Source: Ahrensia sp.
GTDB lineage: Bacteria; Pseudomonadota; Alphaproteobacteria; Rhizobiales; Rhizobiaceae
Reading direction: 5' to 3'
Length of the DNA: 34,394 nucleotides
Assembly (NCBI GenBank): GCA_002698425.1
Contig: NZXU01000072.1
Coordinates: 1-34,394, forward strand
The notes under the pieces are model-generated. The model saw nothing but the letters and a program-made list of their open reading frames with translations. It had not been told where the DNA came from and ran no database searches. Made by a program: the position numbers and the translations under genes. Positions 1 to 8,340 of this stretch are shown here, in pieces. Positions within the stretch are counted from its first letter, which is position 1. Every line of letters begins with the position of its first letter.

Positions 1-752
1 CGACCAACAAGATCCTCGAGGCCTATCTCAAGGACAAGGGCGTTGCGGAAGAAGACATCATGATCAACTACACGCCGTTCGGTCATTCCGACTGGCAGAC
101 GATCGTTGCCGACATCAAGGCCTTCGGCTCGGCCGGCAAGAAGACCGCCGTGGTCTCGACCATCAACGGTGACGCCAACGTGCCATTCTACAAGGAACTC
201 GGCAACCAGGGCATCGAAGCCTCCGACATCCCGGTCGTCGCCTTCTCGGTCGGCGAAGAGGAACTGGCCGGTCTCGACACCGGACCGCTGGTCGGCCACC
301 TGGCCGCCTGGAACTACTTCCAGTCCGTCGACACGCCGGAAAACGAGGAATTCATCGCTGCGTGGAAAGCACGCATGGGCGAAGACCGCGTGACCAACGA
401 CCCGATGGAAGCCCATTATATCGGCTTCAACATGTGGGTTAAGGCCGTCGAGGCCGCCGGCACCACCGACGCCGACGCCGTCATCGACGCGCTGCCGGGC
501 ATCGAAACGCCGAACCTGACGGGCGGCGTCTCCACCATGCTGCCGAACCACCACATCACCAAGCCGGTGCTGATCGGTGAAATCCAGGCCGACGGCCAGT
601 TCGAGGTGGTCTCCGAGACCGACGACCTCGTGCCGGGCGACGCATGGTCGGACTTCCTGCCGGAGTCCAAGCCGCTCAAGTCCGACTGGGTCGAGCTGAA
701 ATGCGGTAACTACAACACCGAAACCGAAAAGTGCCTGGGTTCATCCTCCTAA
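1..752 (+). CDS. urtA: Urea ABC transporter substrate-binding protein UrtA (3' part)
   Basis: This is the C-terminal 249 residues of a periplasmic binding protein of the amide-binding (Leu/Ile/Val-type) family; the 5' end lies outside the window and the reading frame starts at base 3. The sequence holds a type I periplasmic-binding fold segment with the stretch YIGFNMWVKAVEAAGT and a C-terminal tail ending in Cys-Gly-Asn-Tyr and a second Cys, as in UrtA proteins. The assignment rests mainly on synteny: urtB, urtC, urtD and urtE follow in the same direction. In the family the protein captures urea (or short-chain amides) in the periplasm and delivers it to UrtBC. A strong hairpin follows the stop codon before urtB. 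Confidence 0.9.
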   Translation, partial: TNKILEAYLKDKGVAEEDIMINYTPFGHSDWQTIVADIKAFGSAGKKTAVVSTINGDANVPFYKELGNQGIEASDIPVVAFSVGEEELAGLDTGPLVGHLAAWNYFQSVDTPENEEFIAAWKARMGEDRVTNDPMEAHYIGFNMWVKAVEAAGTTDADAVIDALPGIETPNLTGGVSTMLPNHHITKPVLIGEIQADGQFEVVSETDDLVPGDAWSDFLPESKPLKSDWVELKCGNYNTETEKCLGSSS

Positions 753-767
753 GACGCCCGAGCCAGA

Positions 768-793
768 GGGGAGGCCGGTTCGCCGGCTTCCCC
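768..793 (+). promoter_or_regulatory. Hairpin between urtA and urtB
   Basis: The arms GGGGAGGCCGG (768-778) and CCGGCTTCCCC (783-793) pair over 11 bp with one G-T wobble, closing a TTCG tetraloop (779-782). No T-run follows, so this does not look like an intrinsic terminator. Such intercistronic hairpins in ABC operons commonly protect the upstream binding-protein mRNA or partially attenuate transcription; either role is inferred. Confidence 0.65.
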
Positions 794-833
794 ATTCCCT
801 CATGACAACCCTTTGGACGCGCCTGACCGACCC

Positions 834-2450
834 ATGCGGCTGATCCTTCTCCTTTCCGGCCTGATGGCCCTTTTCATGGCTGTCACGGGACCGGTTCGCG
901 CCGACGAGGCGGAACTGCGCGCGGCAATCGCCAAGTTCGCCGAAGCCAAGAAATTCAAGGATACCGAAGCGGTCATCGAGGAAATCGCCGCGTTGGGCGA
1001 TCCCGCCGCGGTGACGGCCCTCAACGAACTCTCCGAAGGCCGCCTGATGGTGCGCGAAAGCGACGGCGAGGTCTTCATCATCAAGGGCAGCAAGGATCCG
1101 CTGGCGCTGCTCGATCCGATTACGCTCGATCAGGTCGGCACCGCCGCCGAGAGCGAACTGTCCAAGATCAAGATCAAGAATTCGATCCGGCGCATGATCG
1201 CCGATGCGGTCTCCGGTCTGACGCTGCGCGCCAAGGATGCGCATATCCGCATGGAGGCTGCCGAGACGATCTTCTCGCGGCCCGATCCCGAGATCATCGA
1301 AACGCTCGACGGCGTCATCGCCGAGGAACCGGATGCCGCCGTCCGGCAGGCCTTTGTCGAGGCGCGCGCCGCCGCCGTGCTTTCCTCCGAGATGGCCGAC
1401 GACGCGAAGATCGACGCGATCGACATTCTCAACGCCCGTGGCGGACGCGATGTCCTGCCGATCCTGACCACGGCCTCCAACAGCGATGCCGCTGCAGTCG
1501 CAAATGCCGCGAAGACCGCCATCGCCTCCGTCGAGGAGCGGCTGATGTTCTGGTCGGCCGGCCAGAATATCTGGTACGGCATCTCGCTCGGTTCGGTGCT
1601 GCTGCTCGCCGCCATCGGCCTCGCCATCACCTTCGGGGTAATGGGCGTCATCAACATGGCGCATGGCGAGATGGTCATGCTCGGCGCCTACACGACCTTC
1701 GTGGTGCAGGAGTTCATCCGCAATTCCGCGCCCGGCCTGTTCGACTATTCGCTGGCGATCGCGCTGCCGCTCGCCTTCCTCGTCTCCGGTGCGGCGGGCT
1801 TCGTCATGGAACGCGGCATCATCCGCTTTCTCTATGGTCGCCCGCTCGAGACCCTGCTCGCCACATGGGGCGTGTCGCTGGTGCTGCAGCAGGCCGTGCG
1901 GACGATTTTCGGCCCGACCAACCGCGAGGTTGGCAATCCGTCCTGGATGTCGGGCTCCTTCGAGATCGGCGAAATCCTGATCACCACCAACCGCTTGTGG
2001 ATCGTCGTTTTCTCGCTCGTCGTCTTCGCCATCCTGCTGATCGTCCTGAAGCGCACGCGTTTCGGCCTGCAAATGCGCGCGGTGACGCAGAACCGGCCGA
2101 TGGCCTCGTCCATGGGCATCGCCACGCCCTGGGTCGACGCCTTCACCTTCGCGCTCGGCTCCGGCATTGCGGGTATCGCGGGCGTCGCGCTTTCCCAGAT
2201 CGACAATGTCTCGCCGAACCTTGGGCAGGGCTACATCATCGACAGCTTCATGGTCGTGGTCTTCGGCGGCGTCGGCAATCTTTGGGGCACGCTGGTCGGC
2301 GCGCTGACGCTCGGCGTCGCCAACAAGTTCCTCGAACCCTATGCGGGGGCCGTCCTGGCCAAGATCTTCATCCTCGTCTTCATCATCCTGTTCATCCAGA
2401 AGCGTCCGCGCGGCCTGTTCGCGCTGAAGGGGAGGTCGGTCGAGTCATGA
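834..2450 (+). CDS. urtB: Urea ABC transporter permease UrtB
   Basis: This 538-residue protein starts with a signal-peptide-like segment (MRLILLLSGLMALFMAVTGPVRA). About 210 mostly hydrophilic, Ala/Glu-rich residues follow, then a multi-span permease domain of the LivH/UrtB family. The permease part contains the GVMGVINMAHGEMVMLGAY stretch typical of these subunits and a C-terminal GVGNLWGTLVGAL loop. The long N-terminal extension is typical of UrtB and separates it from LivH (about 300 residues). I chose ATG 834 because it gives a proper signal peptide; an in-frame TTG at 813 would add seven residues, and neither has a clear ribosome binding site. UrtB forms the membrane channel with UrtC. 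Its TGA overlaps the urtC ATG (ATGA), suggesting translational coupling. Confidence 0.92.
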   Translation: MRLILLLSGLMALFMAVTGPVRADEAELRAAIAKFAEAKKFKDTEAVIEEIAALGDPAAVTALNELSEGRLMVRESDGEVFIIKGSKDPLALLDPITLDQVGTAAESELSKIKIKNSIRRMIADAVSGLTLRAKDAHIRMEAAETIFSRPDPEIIETLDGVIAEEPDAAVRQAFVEARAAAVLSSEMADDAKIDAIDILNARGGRDVLPILTTASNSDAAAVANAAKTAIASVEERLMFWSAGQNIWYGISLGSVLLLAAIGLAITFGVMGVINMAHGEMVMLGAYTTFVVQEFIRNSAPGLFDYSLAIALPLAFLVSGAAGFVMERGIIRFLYGRPLETLLATWGVSLVLQQAVRTIFGPTNREVGNPSWMSGSFEIGEILITTNRLWIVVFSLVVFAILLIVLKRTRFGLQMRAVTQNRPMASSMGIATPWVDAFTFALGSGIAGIAGVALSQIDNVSPNLGQGYIIDSFMVVVFGGVGNLWGTLVGALTLGVANKFLEPYAGAVLAKIFILVFIILFIQKRPRGLFALKGRSVES

Positions 2451-3604
2451 TCACCGGTTTTCTTTTCCGCGCCCTCGACAAGAAGGCAATCTGGGTCGCG
2501 CTGGCGCTGCTCGCCGTCGCGCTGCTGGTGCCGCTGTCGAACGCCCTGCTGCCGGTCTCGCACCCGCTGCATGTGCCGACCCACATCATGGCGCTGGTCG
2601 GCAAGTATCTCTGCTACGCCATGCTGGCGCTGGCGCTCGATCTCGTCTGGGGCTATTGCGGCATCCTTTCGCTCGGCCACGGCGCCTTCTTCGCACTCGG
2701 CGGCTATGCGATGGGCATGTATCTGATGCGCCAGATCGGCACCCGGGGTGTCTATGGCAATCCAATCCTGCCGGACTTCATGGTCTTCCTGAACTGGAAG
2801 GAACTGCCATGGTTCTGGTACGGCTTCGACATGTTCTGGTTCGCCATGCTGATGGTCTTGTTCGTGCCGGGACTGCTCGCCTTCGTCTTCGGCTGGTTTG
2901 CCTTCCGCTCCCGCGTCAATGGCGTCTATCTGTCGATCATCACCCAGGCGCTGACCTATGCGCTGCTGCTCGCCTTCTTCCGCAACGAGATGGGCTTCGG
3001 CGGCAATAACGGCCTGACCGACTTCAAGGATATTCTGGGTTATTCCGTGCAGGCGCAGTCGACGCGCGGCGCGCTGTTCGCTTCCACGGCGATCGCGCTG
3101 GCGCTCGCCTTCGTCATCTGCTCGGGCATCGTCAATTCGCGCTACGGCAAGGTGCTGGTCAGCGTTCGCGACGCCGAGAGCCGGACGCGCTTCATCGGCT
3201 ACCGGGTCGAGCATATCAAGCTCTTCGCCTTCGTCGTCTCGGCGATGATCGCCGGCGTCGCCGGCGCGCTCTACGTGCCGCAGGTCGGCATCATCAATCC
3301 GGGCGAGTTCGCCCCGGCCAACTCCATCGAGGTCGTCATCTGGACGGCGGTCGGCGGACGCGGCACGCTGGTCGGGCCGATCATCGGCGCCGTCGCGGTG
3401 AACTTCGGCAAGAGCTACTTCACCGCGGCCTTCCCGGAATTCTGGCTGTTCGCGCTCGGCGCGCTGTTCGTCGCCACCACGCTGTTCCTACCGAAGGGCA
3501 TTGTCGGCCTCGTCTCCGGCGGCTTTGCGCGGTTGCGCACGAACCGCAGCGAGGCGGACCGCGTCGAAGAAACGCTTCAGCCCGGCACGGAGGCGGCGGA
3601 ATGA
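2447..3604 (+). CDS. urtC: Urea ABC transporter permease UrtC
   Basis: A 385-residue integral membrane protein of the LivM/UrtC family. It has hydrophobic spans from the N-terminus onward, the GYCGILSLGHGAFFALGGYAMG motif, a RSRVNGVYLSIITQALTYALL segment, and the late loop VRDAESRTRFIGYRV that normally contacts the ATPases. The length matches UrtC. The start is ATG 2447, overlapping the urtB stop by four bases and preceded by GGAGG within 2431-2435; a longer upstream open frame is a shadow of urtB. It pairs with UrtB to form the transmembrane path for urea. Its stop overlaps the urtD start in the same way. Confidence 0.93.
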   Translation: MITGFLFRALDKKAIWVALALLAVALLVPLSNALLPVSHPLHVPTHIMALVGKYLCYAMLALALDLVWGYCGILSLGHGAFFALGGYAMGMYLMRQIGTRGVYGNPILPDFMVFLNWKELPWFWYGFDMFWFAMLMVLFVPGLLAFVFGWFAFRSRVNGVYLSIITQALTYALLLAFFRNEMGFGGNNGLTDFKDILGYSVQAQSTRGALFASTAIALALAFVICSGIVNSRYGKVLVSVRDAESRTRFIGYRVEHIKLFAFVVSAMIAGVAGALYVPQVGIINPGEFAPANSIEVVIWTAVGGRGTLVGPIIGAVAVNFGKSYFTAAFPEFWLFALGALFVATTLFLPKGIVGLVSGGFARLRTNRSEADRVEETLQPGTEAAE

Positions 3605-4353
3605 CCGACAAGCTGACCAACGCGCTGCTCTATCTCGACGGCGTCTCCGTCTCCTTCGACGGCTTCAAGGCGATCAACGAATTGTCGCTGACGGTCGAGC
3701 CGGGCGAGATGCGGGCGATCATCGGCCCGAACGGCGCCGGCAAGACGACGATGATGGACATCATCACCGGCAAGACGCGGCCCGACAAGGGAACGGTGCT
3801 GTTCGAGGGCGATATCGACCTGACGAAGCATGATGAATCCGACATCGCCCAGCTCGGCATCGGCCGCAAGTTCCAGAAGCCGACCGTGTTCGAGAGCCAC
3901 ACGGTCGAGGACAATCTGGAACTGGCGCTGAAGCGCGACCACGGCATCTTCGCGACGCTGTTCACCGACACTTCCGCCGACCAGAAGGCGCGTATCGACG
4001 AGATCCTCGAGACGGTGCGCCTCGGCCACCGCCGCGCCGATCTCGCCGCCGACCTGTCGCATGGCCAGAAACAGTGGCTGGAGATCGGCATGCTGCTCGC
4101 GCAGGATCCGAAATTGCTGCTCGTCGACGAGCCGGTCGCCGGCATGACCGACGCCGAGACGATCGAGACCGCGAAGCTGCTGCGCTCGATCGCCGGCGAG
4201 AAGGCGGTCATCGTCGTCGAGCACGACATGACCTTCATCCGCGATCTCGACGTCAAGGTCACCGTGCTGGCGGAAGGCTCGGTGCTGGCCGAAGGCTCGC
4301 TCGACCATGTCAGCGCCGACGAGCGCGTCATCGAAAGCTATCTGGGACGGTAG
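3601..4353 (+). CDS. urtD: Urea ABC transporter ATPase UrtD
   Basis: This 250-residue ABC ATPase is of the LivG/UrtD type. Visible motifs are Walker A GPNGAGKT (residues 42-49), Q-loop Gln92, a signature written LSHGQKQ (152-158) rather than LSGGQ, Walker B LLLVDE (172-177) and switch His208 in VVEHDM. The LSHG signature and the following WLEIG are usual for UrtD and separate it from LivG. It energises UrtBC together with UrtE. The start ATG overlaps the urtC stop (ATGA). A 98-base gap with a strong hairpin separates it from urtE, unlike the tight urtB-C-D spacing. Confidence 0.93.
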   Translation: MTDKLTNALLYLDGVSVSFDGFKAINELSLTVEPGEMRAIIGPNGAGKTTMMDIITGKTRPDKGTVLFEGDIDLTKHDESDIAQLGIGRKFQKPTVFESHTVEDNLELALKRDHGIFATLFTDTSADQKARIDEILETVRLGHRRADLAADLSHGQKQWLEIGMLLAQDPKLLLVDEPVAGMTDAETIETAKLLRSIAGEKAVIVVEHDMTFIRDLDVKVTVLAEGSVLAEGSLDHVSADERVIESYLGR

Positions 4354-4396
4354 ATGATGGAATTGGATCAGGTTTCACAGCCGGGGTTGGGCTGTT

Positions 4397-4421
4397 CCGC
4401 CGGCGGGTTTCCCGCCGGCGG
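4397..4421 (+). promoter_or_regulatory. Perfect 11-bp hairpin between urtD and urtE
   Basis: CCGCCGGCGGG (4397-4407), loop TTT, CCCGCCGGCGG (4411-4421): a perfect 11-bp GC stem. No uninterrupted T-tract follows (the next bases are CCTTGATTTCGCATTTT), so full termination is unlikely. An mRNA-processing, stabilising or attenuating role is inferred. Confidence 0.6.
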
Positions 4422-4451
4422 CCTTGATTTCGCATTTTCAAAGGCCTCCGC

Positions 4452-5150
4452 ATGACCGCTCTGACCGTATCCGATGTCGATCTCTATTACGGCGCGGCGC
4501 AGGCGCTGCGCAGCGTTTCGGCCAAGGCCGAATCCGGCAAGATCACCTGCGTCCTCGGCCGCAACGGCGTCGGCAAGTCGTCCTTGCTGCGCGCCATTAT
4601 GGGCCACCAGCCGATCCGCAAGGGCCAGATCGCGCTGGACGACGAGACGCTGCAGGGCGCGCCGCATGCGCGGGCGGGCAGGGGGCTTGCCTATGTGCCG
4701 CAGGGCCGCGAAATCTTTCCGCTCCTGACGGTGAAGGAAAATCTCGAAACCGGCTATGCCCGTCTGCCGCGCCGCGAGCGCAACGTGCCGGCAGACGTGT
4801 TCGAACTGTTCCCGGTGCTGAAGTCCATGCTGTCGCGCCGCGGCGGCGATCTCTCCGGCGGCCAGCAGCAGCAGCTCGCGATCGGCCGGGCGCTGGTCAC
4901 CCGCCCGAAGGTCCTCGTCCTCGACGAGCCGACCGAAGGCATCCAGCCCTCGATCATCAAGGATATCGGCCGCGCGCTGCAATATCTGCGCGACCAGAAG
5001 GGCATCTCGATCCTGCTGGTCGAGCAATATCTCGATTTCTGCCGCGAACTCGCCGACAAGGTCTACATCATGGACCGCGGCGAGATCGTCCACGAAGGGG
5101 CCGCCGAAAGCCTCGACGACCCGGCGGTGAGACGGCACCTGACGGTATAG
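4452..5150 (+). CDS. urtE: Urea ABC transporter ATPase UrtE
   Basis: A 232-residue ABC ATPase of the LivF/UrtE type. It has Walker A GRNGVGKS (residues 36-43), the YVPQGREIFPLLTV stretch around the Q-loop that is typical of this family, signature LSGGQQQ (134-140) and Walker B VLVLDE (154-159). LVEQYLDF lies where other ABC ATPases have a switch His, as is normal for LivF/UrtE. It is the second nucleotide-binding subunit of the urea importer. AAGG at 4441-4444 gives a ribosome binding site 7 bases before ATG 4452. Last gene of the urt operon; a convergent sulfotransferase follows. Confidence 0.93.
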   Translation: MTALTVSDVDLYYGAAQALRSVSAKAESGKITCVLGRNGVGKSSLLRAIMGHQPIRKGQIALDDETLQGAPHARAGRGLAYVPQGREIFPLLTVKENLETGYARLPRRERNVPADVFELFPVLKSMLSRRGGDLSGGQQQQLAIGRALVTRPKVLVLDEPTEGIQPSIIKDIGRALQYLRDQKGISILLVEQYLDFCRELADKVYIMDRGEIVHEGAAESLDDPAVRRHLTV

Positions 5151-5170
5151 CGCGCATTCGGACGCGTGGT

Positions 5171-5197
5171 TCGGGACGAATATCCCGAGGCTCGGGA
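5171..5197. terminator. Alternative hairpins between urtE and the convergent sulfotransferase
   Basis: TCGGGA (5171-5176), TCCCGA (5183-5188) and TCGGGA (5192-5197) can form two mutually exclusive 6-bp hairpins in the 81-base convergent gap. There is no T-run on either side, so a terminator role is only a guess from position. Confidence 0.3.
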
Positions 5198-5231
5198 GTG
5201 ATGCGATCGGGCCATTCAGGCCGGAGCAGAG

Positions 5232-6167
5232 TTACACTTTGCGGATCATGCCTCCGGCTTGCGCGAATGGCCGCGCCGGCCTCATCGGGCCGGCTCCCGC
5301 TTTTTTCGGCAGATATCCGAAGCGGACCATCTGCTGACCGTGATCCTTGATGATCTGCTCCACCTGGCCTTGCGTCAGCACTTCCTTCCATTCGTCGACC
5401 TGGCCCTTGCGGAAGAACTTCTCCGCCTCCTTCGGCTTCATCTTGAAGCCGGTTTCCTCTTCCTTCTTCTGCAGGCGTTCGAACGAAGACAGCTCGATCG
5501 CCCGCGCCAGCTGATCCTTGGTCGGGGACATGAGGAGATGGCGCGCCAGTGCTCCGAAAGTCTTTTCGGGTGTGCGCTTCATGTCCTCGTAGCGCATCAC
5601 GAAGATCGCCGGGTTTGGCTTGCGCGTCCAGCTCAGGACGTTTTCGCTCCAGGAGCCGTAGATTTCGTGGATGGACTCGTCGGTCATAGGGGTTTCCAGG
5701 CCCTTCTTGCCCATTCGCTTGATGGCGTTGTCGACGGTGGTGCCGAGATGATGTGCAAAGGAAATGGCGACATCGAGCGGATTGCGGATGATGTAGACGG
5801 CTCCCGACGTCACTTTCGTATTGATCGCCGCATGCCCTCGATCAACCACGAGTGCGTTATGCGTCTTCACCAGGCTGATGCCCGGCAGTTCATCCGCGAT
5901 TGCTTCCTGCACTTTCGGGCGTGCGGCGGCGACCGCATCCCTTCCAGCCTCCTTGGGCGGCATGCCCAGGATTTCCTCGTAGCGGCGAGCGGAAATATCC
6001 CAGATCGAACGCTCGTTCACGGCATTGATGTCACGGGTCGAAGGGTCGTCGCCCGAAAGTATGCTGATCAGATTGAAAAGGAACGAGCGGGCCCATGTAT
6101 TGCCCGACTTGGGATACGACGCCAGCCAGATGATGCCGGCTTCCTTGTTGTCCTGCTTTGTCATCAT
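5232..6167 (-). CDS. PAPS-dependent sulfotransferase domain protein
   Basis: This 311-residue protein has the hallmarks of the sulfotransferase family. The PAPS 5'-phosphosulfate loop is YPKSGNTW (residues 18-25). LVKTHN, with a His in the usual catalytic-base position, follows. The 3'-phosphate-binding segment is YIIRNPLDVAISFAHH, and a late FFRKGQVDEWKE matches the family RKGxxGxWK motif. These enzymes transfer sulfate from PAPS to hydroxyl or amino groups of small molecules or glycans; the acceptor cannot be told. I chose ATG 6167 (ATG 6164 is equally possible). An in-frame TTG at 6242 would add 25 residues but has only a GGAG directly abutting it. It stands alone, convergent with urtE and divergent from the outer-membrane gene. 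Confidence 0.85.
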   Translation of the reverse strand: MMTKQDNKEAGIIWLASYPKSGNTWARSFLFNLISILSGDDPSTRDINAVNERSIWDISARRYEEILGMPPKEAGRDAVAAARPKVQEAIADELPGISLVKTHNALVVDRGHAAINTKVTSGAVYIIRNPLDVAISFAHHLGTTVDNAIKRMGKKGLETPMTDESIHEIYGSWSENVLSWTRKPNPAIFVMRYEDMKRTPEKTFGALARHLLMSPTKDQLARAIELSSFERLQKKEEETGFKMKPKEAEKFFRKGQVDEWKEVLTQGQVEQIIKDHGQQMVRFGYLPKKAGAGPMRPARPFAQAGGMIRKV

Positions 6168-6383
6168 GATGTCGGCTGTCTGGTTTCGGCCAATGAACGG
6201 TATCCCGGGCCCGGCGGCGTGTCGGAGCGAGCGGCCGCGCAACTCCGTTCGAATAAGCCCGTGAGAGACTATGAGCGGGTTCCTGATACGTCAAACGGCA
6301 ATGGAGCAGGTGCGCGCTCCACGCGCCTGTTGCGCAGAAGCAACGCCATCCGCATTAAGCGCCATGGCTGCTCGCGTGCTATG

Positions 6384-6400
6384 ATTTTCACATTGAAAAT
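6384..6400. promoter_or_regulatory. Small AT-rich inverted repeat upstream of the outer-membrane gene
   Basis: ATTTTC (6384-6389) and GAAAAT (6395-6400) are perfect inverted arms around ACATT. They sit about 50 bases before the start of the outer-membrane gene, in an AT-rich patch unlike its GC-rich surroundings. An operator or promoter element is possible. The rest of the 283-base divergent gap (6168-6450) shows no sigma-70 hexamer pair I would defend. Confidence 0.3.
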
Positions 6401-6450
6401 TAATTTCCTGCCTGTAGGTTCGATTCGACAAGCGAATTGGAGATCGACCT

Positions 6451-7353
6451 ATGACCCTTGCCAAAAATTGCCTGCTCTCTGGTATTTCGGCTTTGACCAT
6501 CGCCGCCGTGACCGGCGCTCCGGCTTTCGCCGCCGACGTGGTCTATGATGTTCCGACGCCACCTGCTGTCGAGTATCCGGCGCAGGGAACCGAGGCCTGG
6601 GTGTCGCTCGAAGGCCGGTTCAACATGTTCGCGTCCAATTCGTTCGATTTGACGGGCTTTACCTACTACAGCAACGTCCCATTGGATCCGAGCCCGGACA
6701 GCGGGTGGGGTGGTTCCGTCGAAATCGGCGTCAAGCCGGCCGGTATGAACTACGACTTCGTGGGGCGTTTTACCTATCTGGATTCCGATGGGGACGATGT
6801 CTACGAATACGGTCCTCCGGCCTATATTTTCGCCGAAGCGGAAGCTGATCAAACGCTCATGCTCGCCGACTTCGAGGTGGGGCGTGAACTGGGGGTCGGC
6901 ACGCGTCTTCATGCCGGTCTTCGCTTCGCCCACTATGATTCCGACCTGGAGGCCTATTACTACTATGCGGGCGAGTATGCGGCCCTTGTGGCCGATTCCA
7001 CGTTCACAGGTATTGGTCCGCGAATCGGTATCGACCATCGCATGGGCCTGACAGACACGCTTTCGCTTGATCTTTCCGCTGCGGCCGCGGCGATCTATGG
7101 GAAGCGCGAGGGTGATCTCGCCGGGTACTCCTCCATCAACGGTTCCAGATTCGACAGTGTTTCGGAGAGTGTTTGGGTTCTGAACGGAGAGGCGTCAGCC
7201 GGTTTGACCTATACGGCGGGTAACGCATCGATCACGGGAGGGTACCGTGTCGATTACTTCAGCGACATTGCATCGGATTTCCGGACCGGCGACTCCGCAA
7301 ATTACTTAAGTCATGGTCCGTTCCTGAAGGCGACCTTCAAGCTCGGCGGGTAG
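6451..7353 (+). CDS. Probable outer-membrane beta-barrel protein
   Basis: This 300-residue protein has a clear Sec signal peptide (positive N-end, hydrophobic core, cleavage after APAFA about residue 27). The rest consists of alternating strands rich in Tyr, Phe, Gly and Asp, such as YDFVGRFTYLDSD and RLHAGLRFAHYDSD. It ends in GPFLKATFKLGG, whose alternating pattern fits a final barrel strand, although the terminal residue is Gly rather than Phe. It may belong to the Lpg1974-like pore-forming group, but that is a guess. GGAG at 6439-6442 is a good ribosome binding site for ATG 6451. It is monocistronic, with a strong intrinsic terminator after it. Porin or structural role unknown. Confidence 0.75.
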   Translation: MTLAKNCLLSGISALTIAAVTGAPAFAADVVYDVPTPPAVEYPAQGTEAWVSLEGRFNMFASNSFDLTGFTYYSNVPLDPSPDSGWGGSVEIGVKPAGMNYDFVGRFTYLDSDGDDVYEYGPPAYIFAEAEADQTLMLADFEVGRELGVGTRLHAGLRFAHYDSDLEAYYYYAGEYAALVADSTFTGIGPRIGIDHRMGLTDTLSLDLSAAAAAIYGKREGDLAGYSSINGSRFDSVSESVWVLNGEASAGLTYTAGNASITGGYRVDYFSDIASDFRTGDSANYLSHGPFLKATFKLGG

Positions 7354-7385
7354 CGCTTAGATCCTCCGCCGGTAAGCCACTAAAG

Positions 7386-7411
7386 GCCCCGCTTTGGCGG
7401 GGCTTTTTTTT
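7386..7411 (+). terminator. Rho-independent terminator
   Basis: The stem GCCCCGC (7386-7392) and GCGGGGC (7397-7403) closes a TTTG loop and is followed by eight T residues (7404-7411). This is a textbook intrinsic terminator 32 bases after the stop of the outer-membrane gene. Confidence 0.93.
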
Positions 7412-7540
7412 GGAAGCAGCCGAGCGGCTCGATGCCCTCTGGCGATCTGATCCGGATTTTTCCAGCAGCTATTTTATCCACCGCGCTACCGCCTGCCATA
7501 GGCTTTCTCCGACCGCTCATCGAGCGAAACGGAGATGGAC

Positions 7541-8257
7541 ATGGGCGTGGACTGGGACCGGGTGATCGCCCGCAATCGCGAGGTGCTGCTGCGCATCGTC
7601 GCGATGCTGTTTGCGATGTCCGGGCTGGAGGAGGGCGATGTCGCCGCCACCCTGTCGCGCGCGTCGCGTAACCATCTCTCGCGGATCCTGCGCGCCGCCG
7701 AAACCGCCGCCCGCCGGCTGGTCCTCATCGCCGCGCACAGGCTTGCCGTCTTTCAGCCGCCCGTGGGCGCGTTCATGTATGGTCTCGATCCGGACAAGAC
7801 GGGCCGGAAGCCGACCGGCCGCCGCGACGGGGCCGATGGCGAAGCGACGGCGATCCCGCCCTTCGGTCTGCTCGACCCGGTCAAGCGTTTCTCCTTCGCG
7901 CCGCCGAAGAAACGTTCGAAATCGTTTCCGCGCATCTGGACGCCGGGAGTGTCCGAACCCAGGCCGATACCGGACGGCTGGTTCTGCTTGCCGGAGGATC
8001 GTGTCGACGCCGCCCCCCTTCTGCGGCGCATTGTTTCGCTGAAACATGCGCTGAACGATCTCGACGGCCAGGCGCGTCGGCTTGCCAGATGGCAGGCGAG
8101 GCGTGACCGGGCCGCGAAACCGCGTGGCCGCGCGTCGCCCCTGCGCAATGGCCGGCCACCGGGCTTTCGTGTCCGAGGTGTGCACGAGGTCGACGAGGTT
8201 CTGCGCGATTGCCACGACTGGGCGCTTTATGCGCTTTCTCCGCCTGACACGTCGTGA
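7541..8257 (+). CDS. Hypothetical basic protein
   Basis: I do not recognise this 238-residue protein. The N-terminal 75 residues look helical and partly hydrophobic (EVLLRIVAMLFAMSGL, then AAETAARRLVLIAAHRLAVF). The middle is Arg/Lys/Pro-rich and looks disordered. The C-terminal third holds DAAPLLRRIVSLKHALNDLDGQARRLARW, a probable amphipathic helix, and a basic tail. There are no catalytic motifs and no signal peptide. The start is ATG 7541, seven bases or so after GGAG (7531-7534); an in-frame ATG at 7535 lies too close to that site. It stands alone between a terminator and the copper promoter. Codon usage and GC match the neighbours, so it is probably real. Confidence 0.7.
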   Translation: MGVDWDRVIARNREVLLRIVAMLFAMSGLEEGDVAATLSRASRNHLSRILRAAETAARRLVLIAAHRLAVFQPPVGAFMYGLDPDKTGRKPTGRRDGADGEATAIPPFGLLDPVKRFSFAPPKKRSKSFPRIWTPGVSEPRPIPDGWFCLPEDRVDAAPLLRRIVSLKHALNDLDGQARRLARWQARRDRAAKPRGRASPLRNGRPPGFRVRGVHEVDEVLRDCHDWALYALSPPDTS

Positions 8258-8340
8258 CGGCAAATCGCCGCGTCGATTGACAGGAAACCGGCTTTGGGGC
8301 GAAGCGCGGGAGCGTTGACGCACGCCCGACGCAATCGCCC

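Noticed and set aside
741..2072. 443-codon open frame on the minus strand
   Set aside because: Antisense to urtB, Arg/Asp/Gly-rich shadow without motifs.
1865..2446. N-terminal extension of urtC inside urtB
   Set aside because: Low-complexity Arg/Ala-rich translation; the ATGA junction with GGAGG gives the normal UrtC start at 2447.
6307..6330. GC-rich imperfect inverted repeat in the sulfotransferase/outer-membrane gap
   Set aside because: Pairs only with a two-base bulge (CAGG-TG-CGCG against CGCGCCTG) and is not followed by a T-run; too weak to call.
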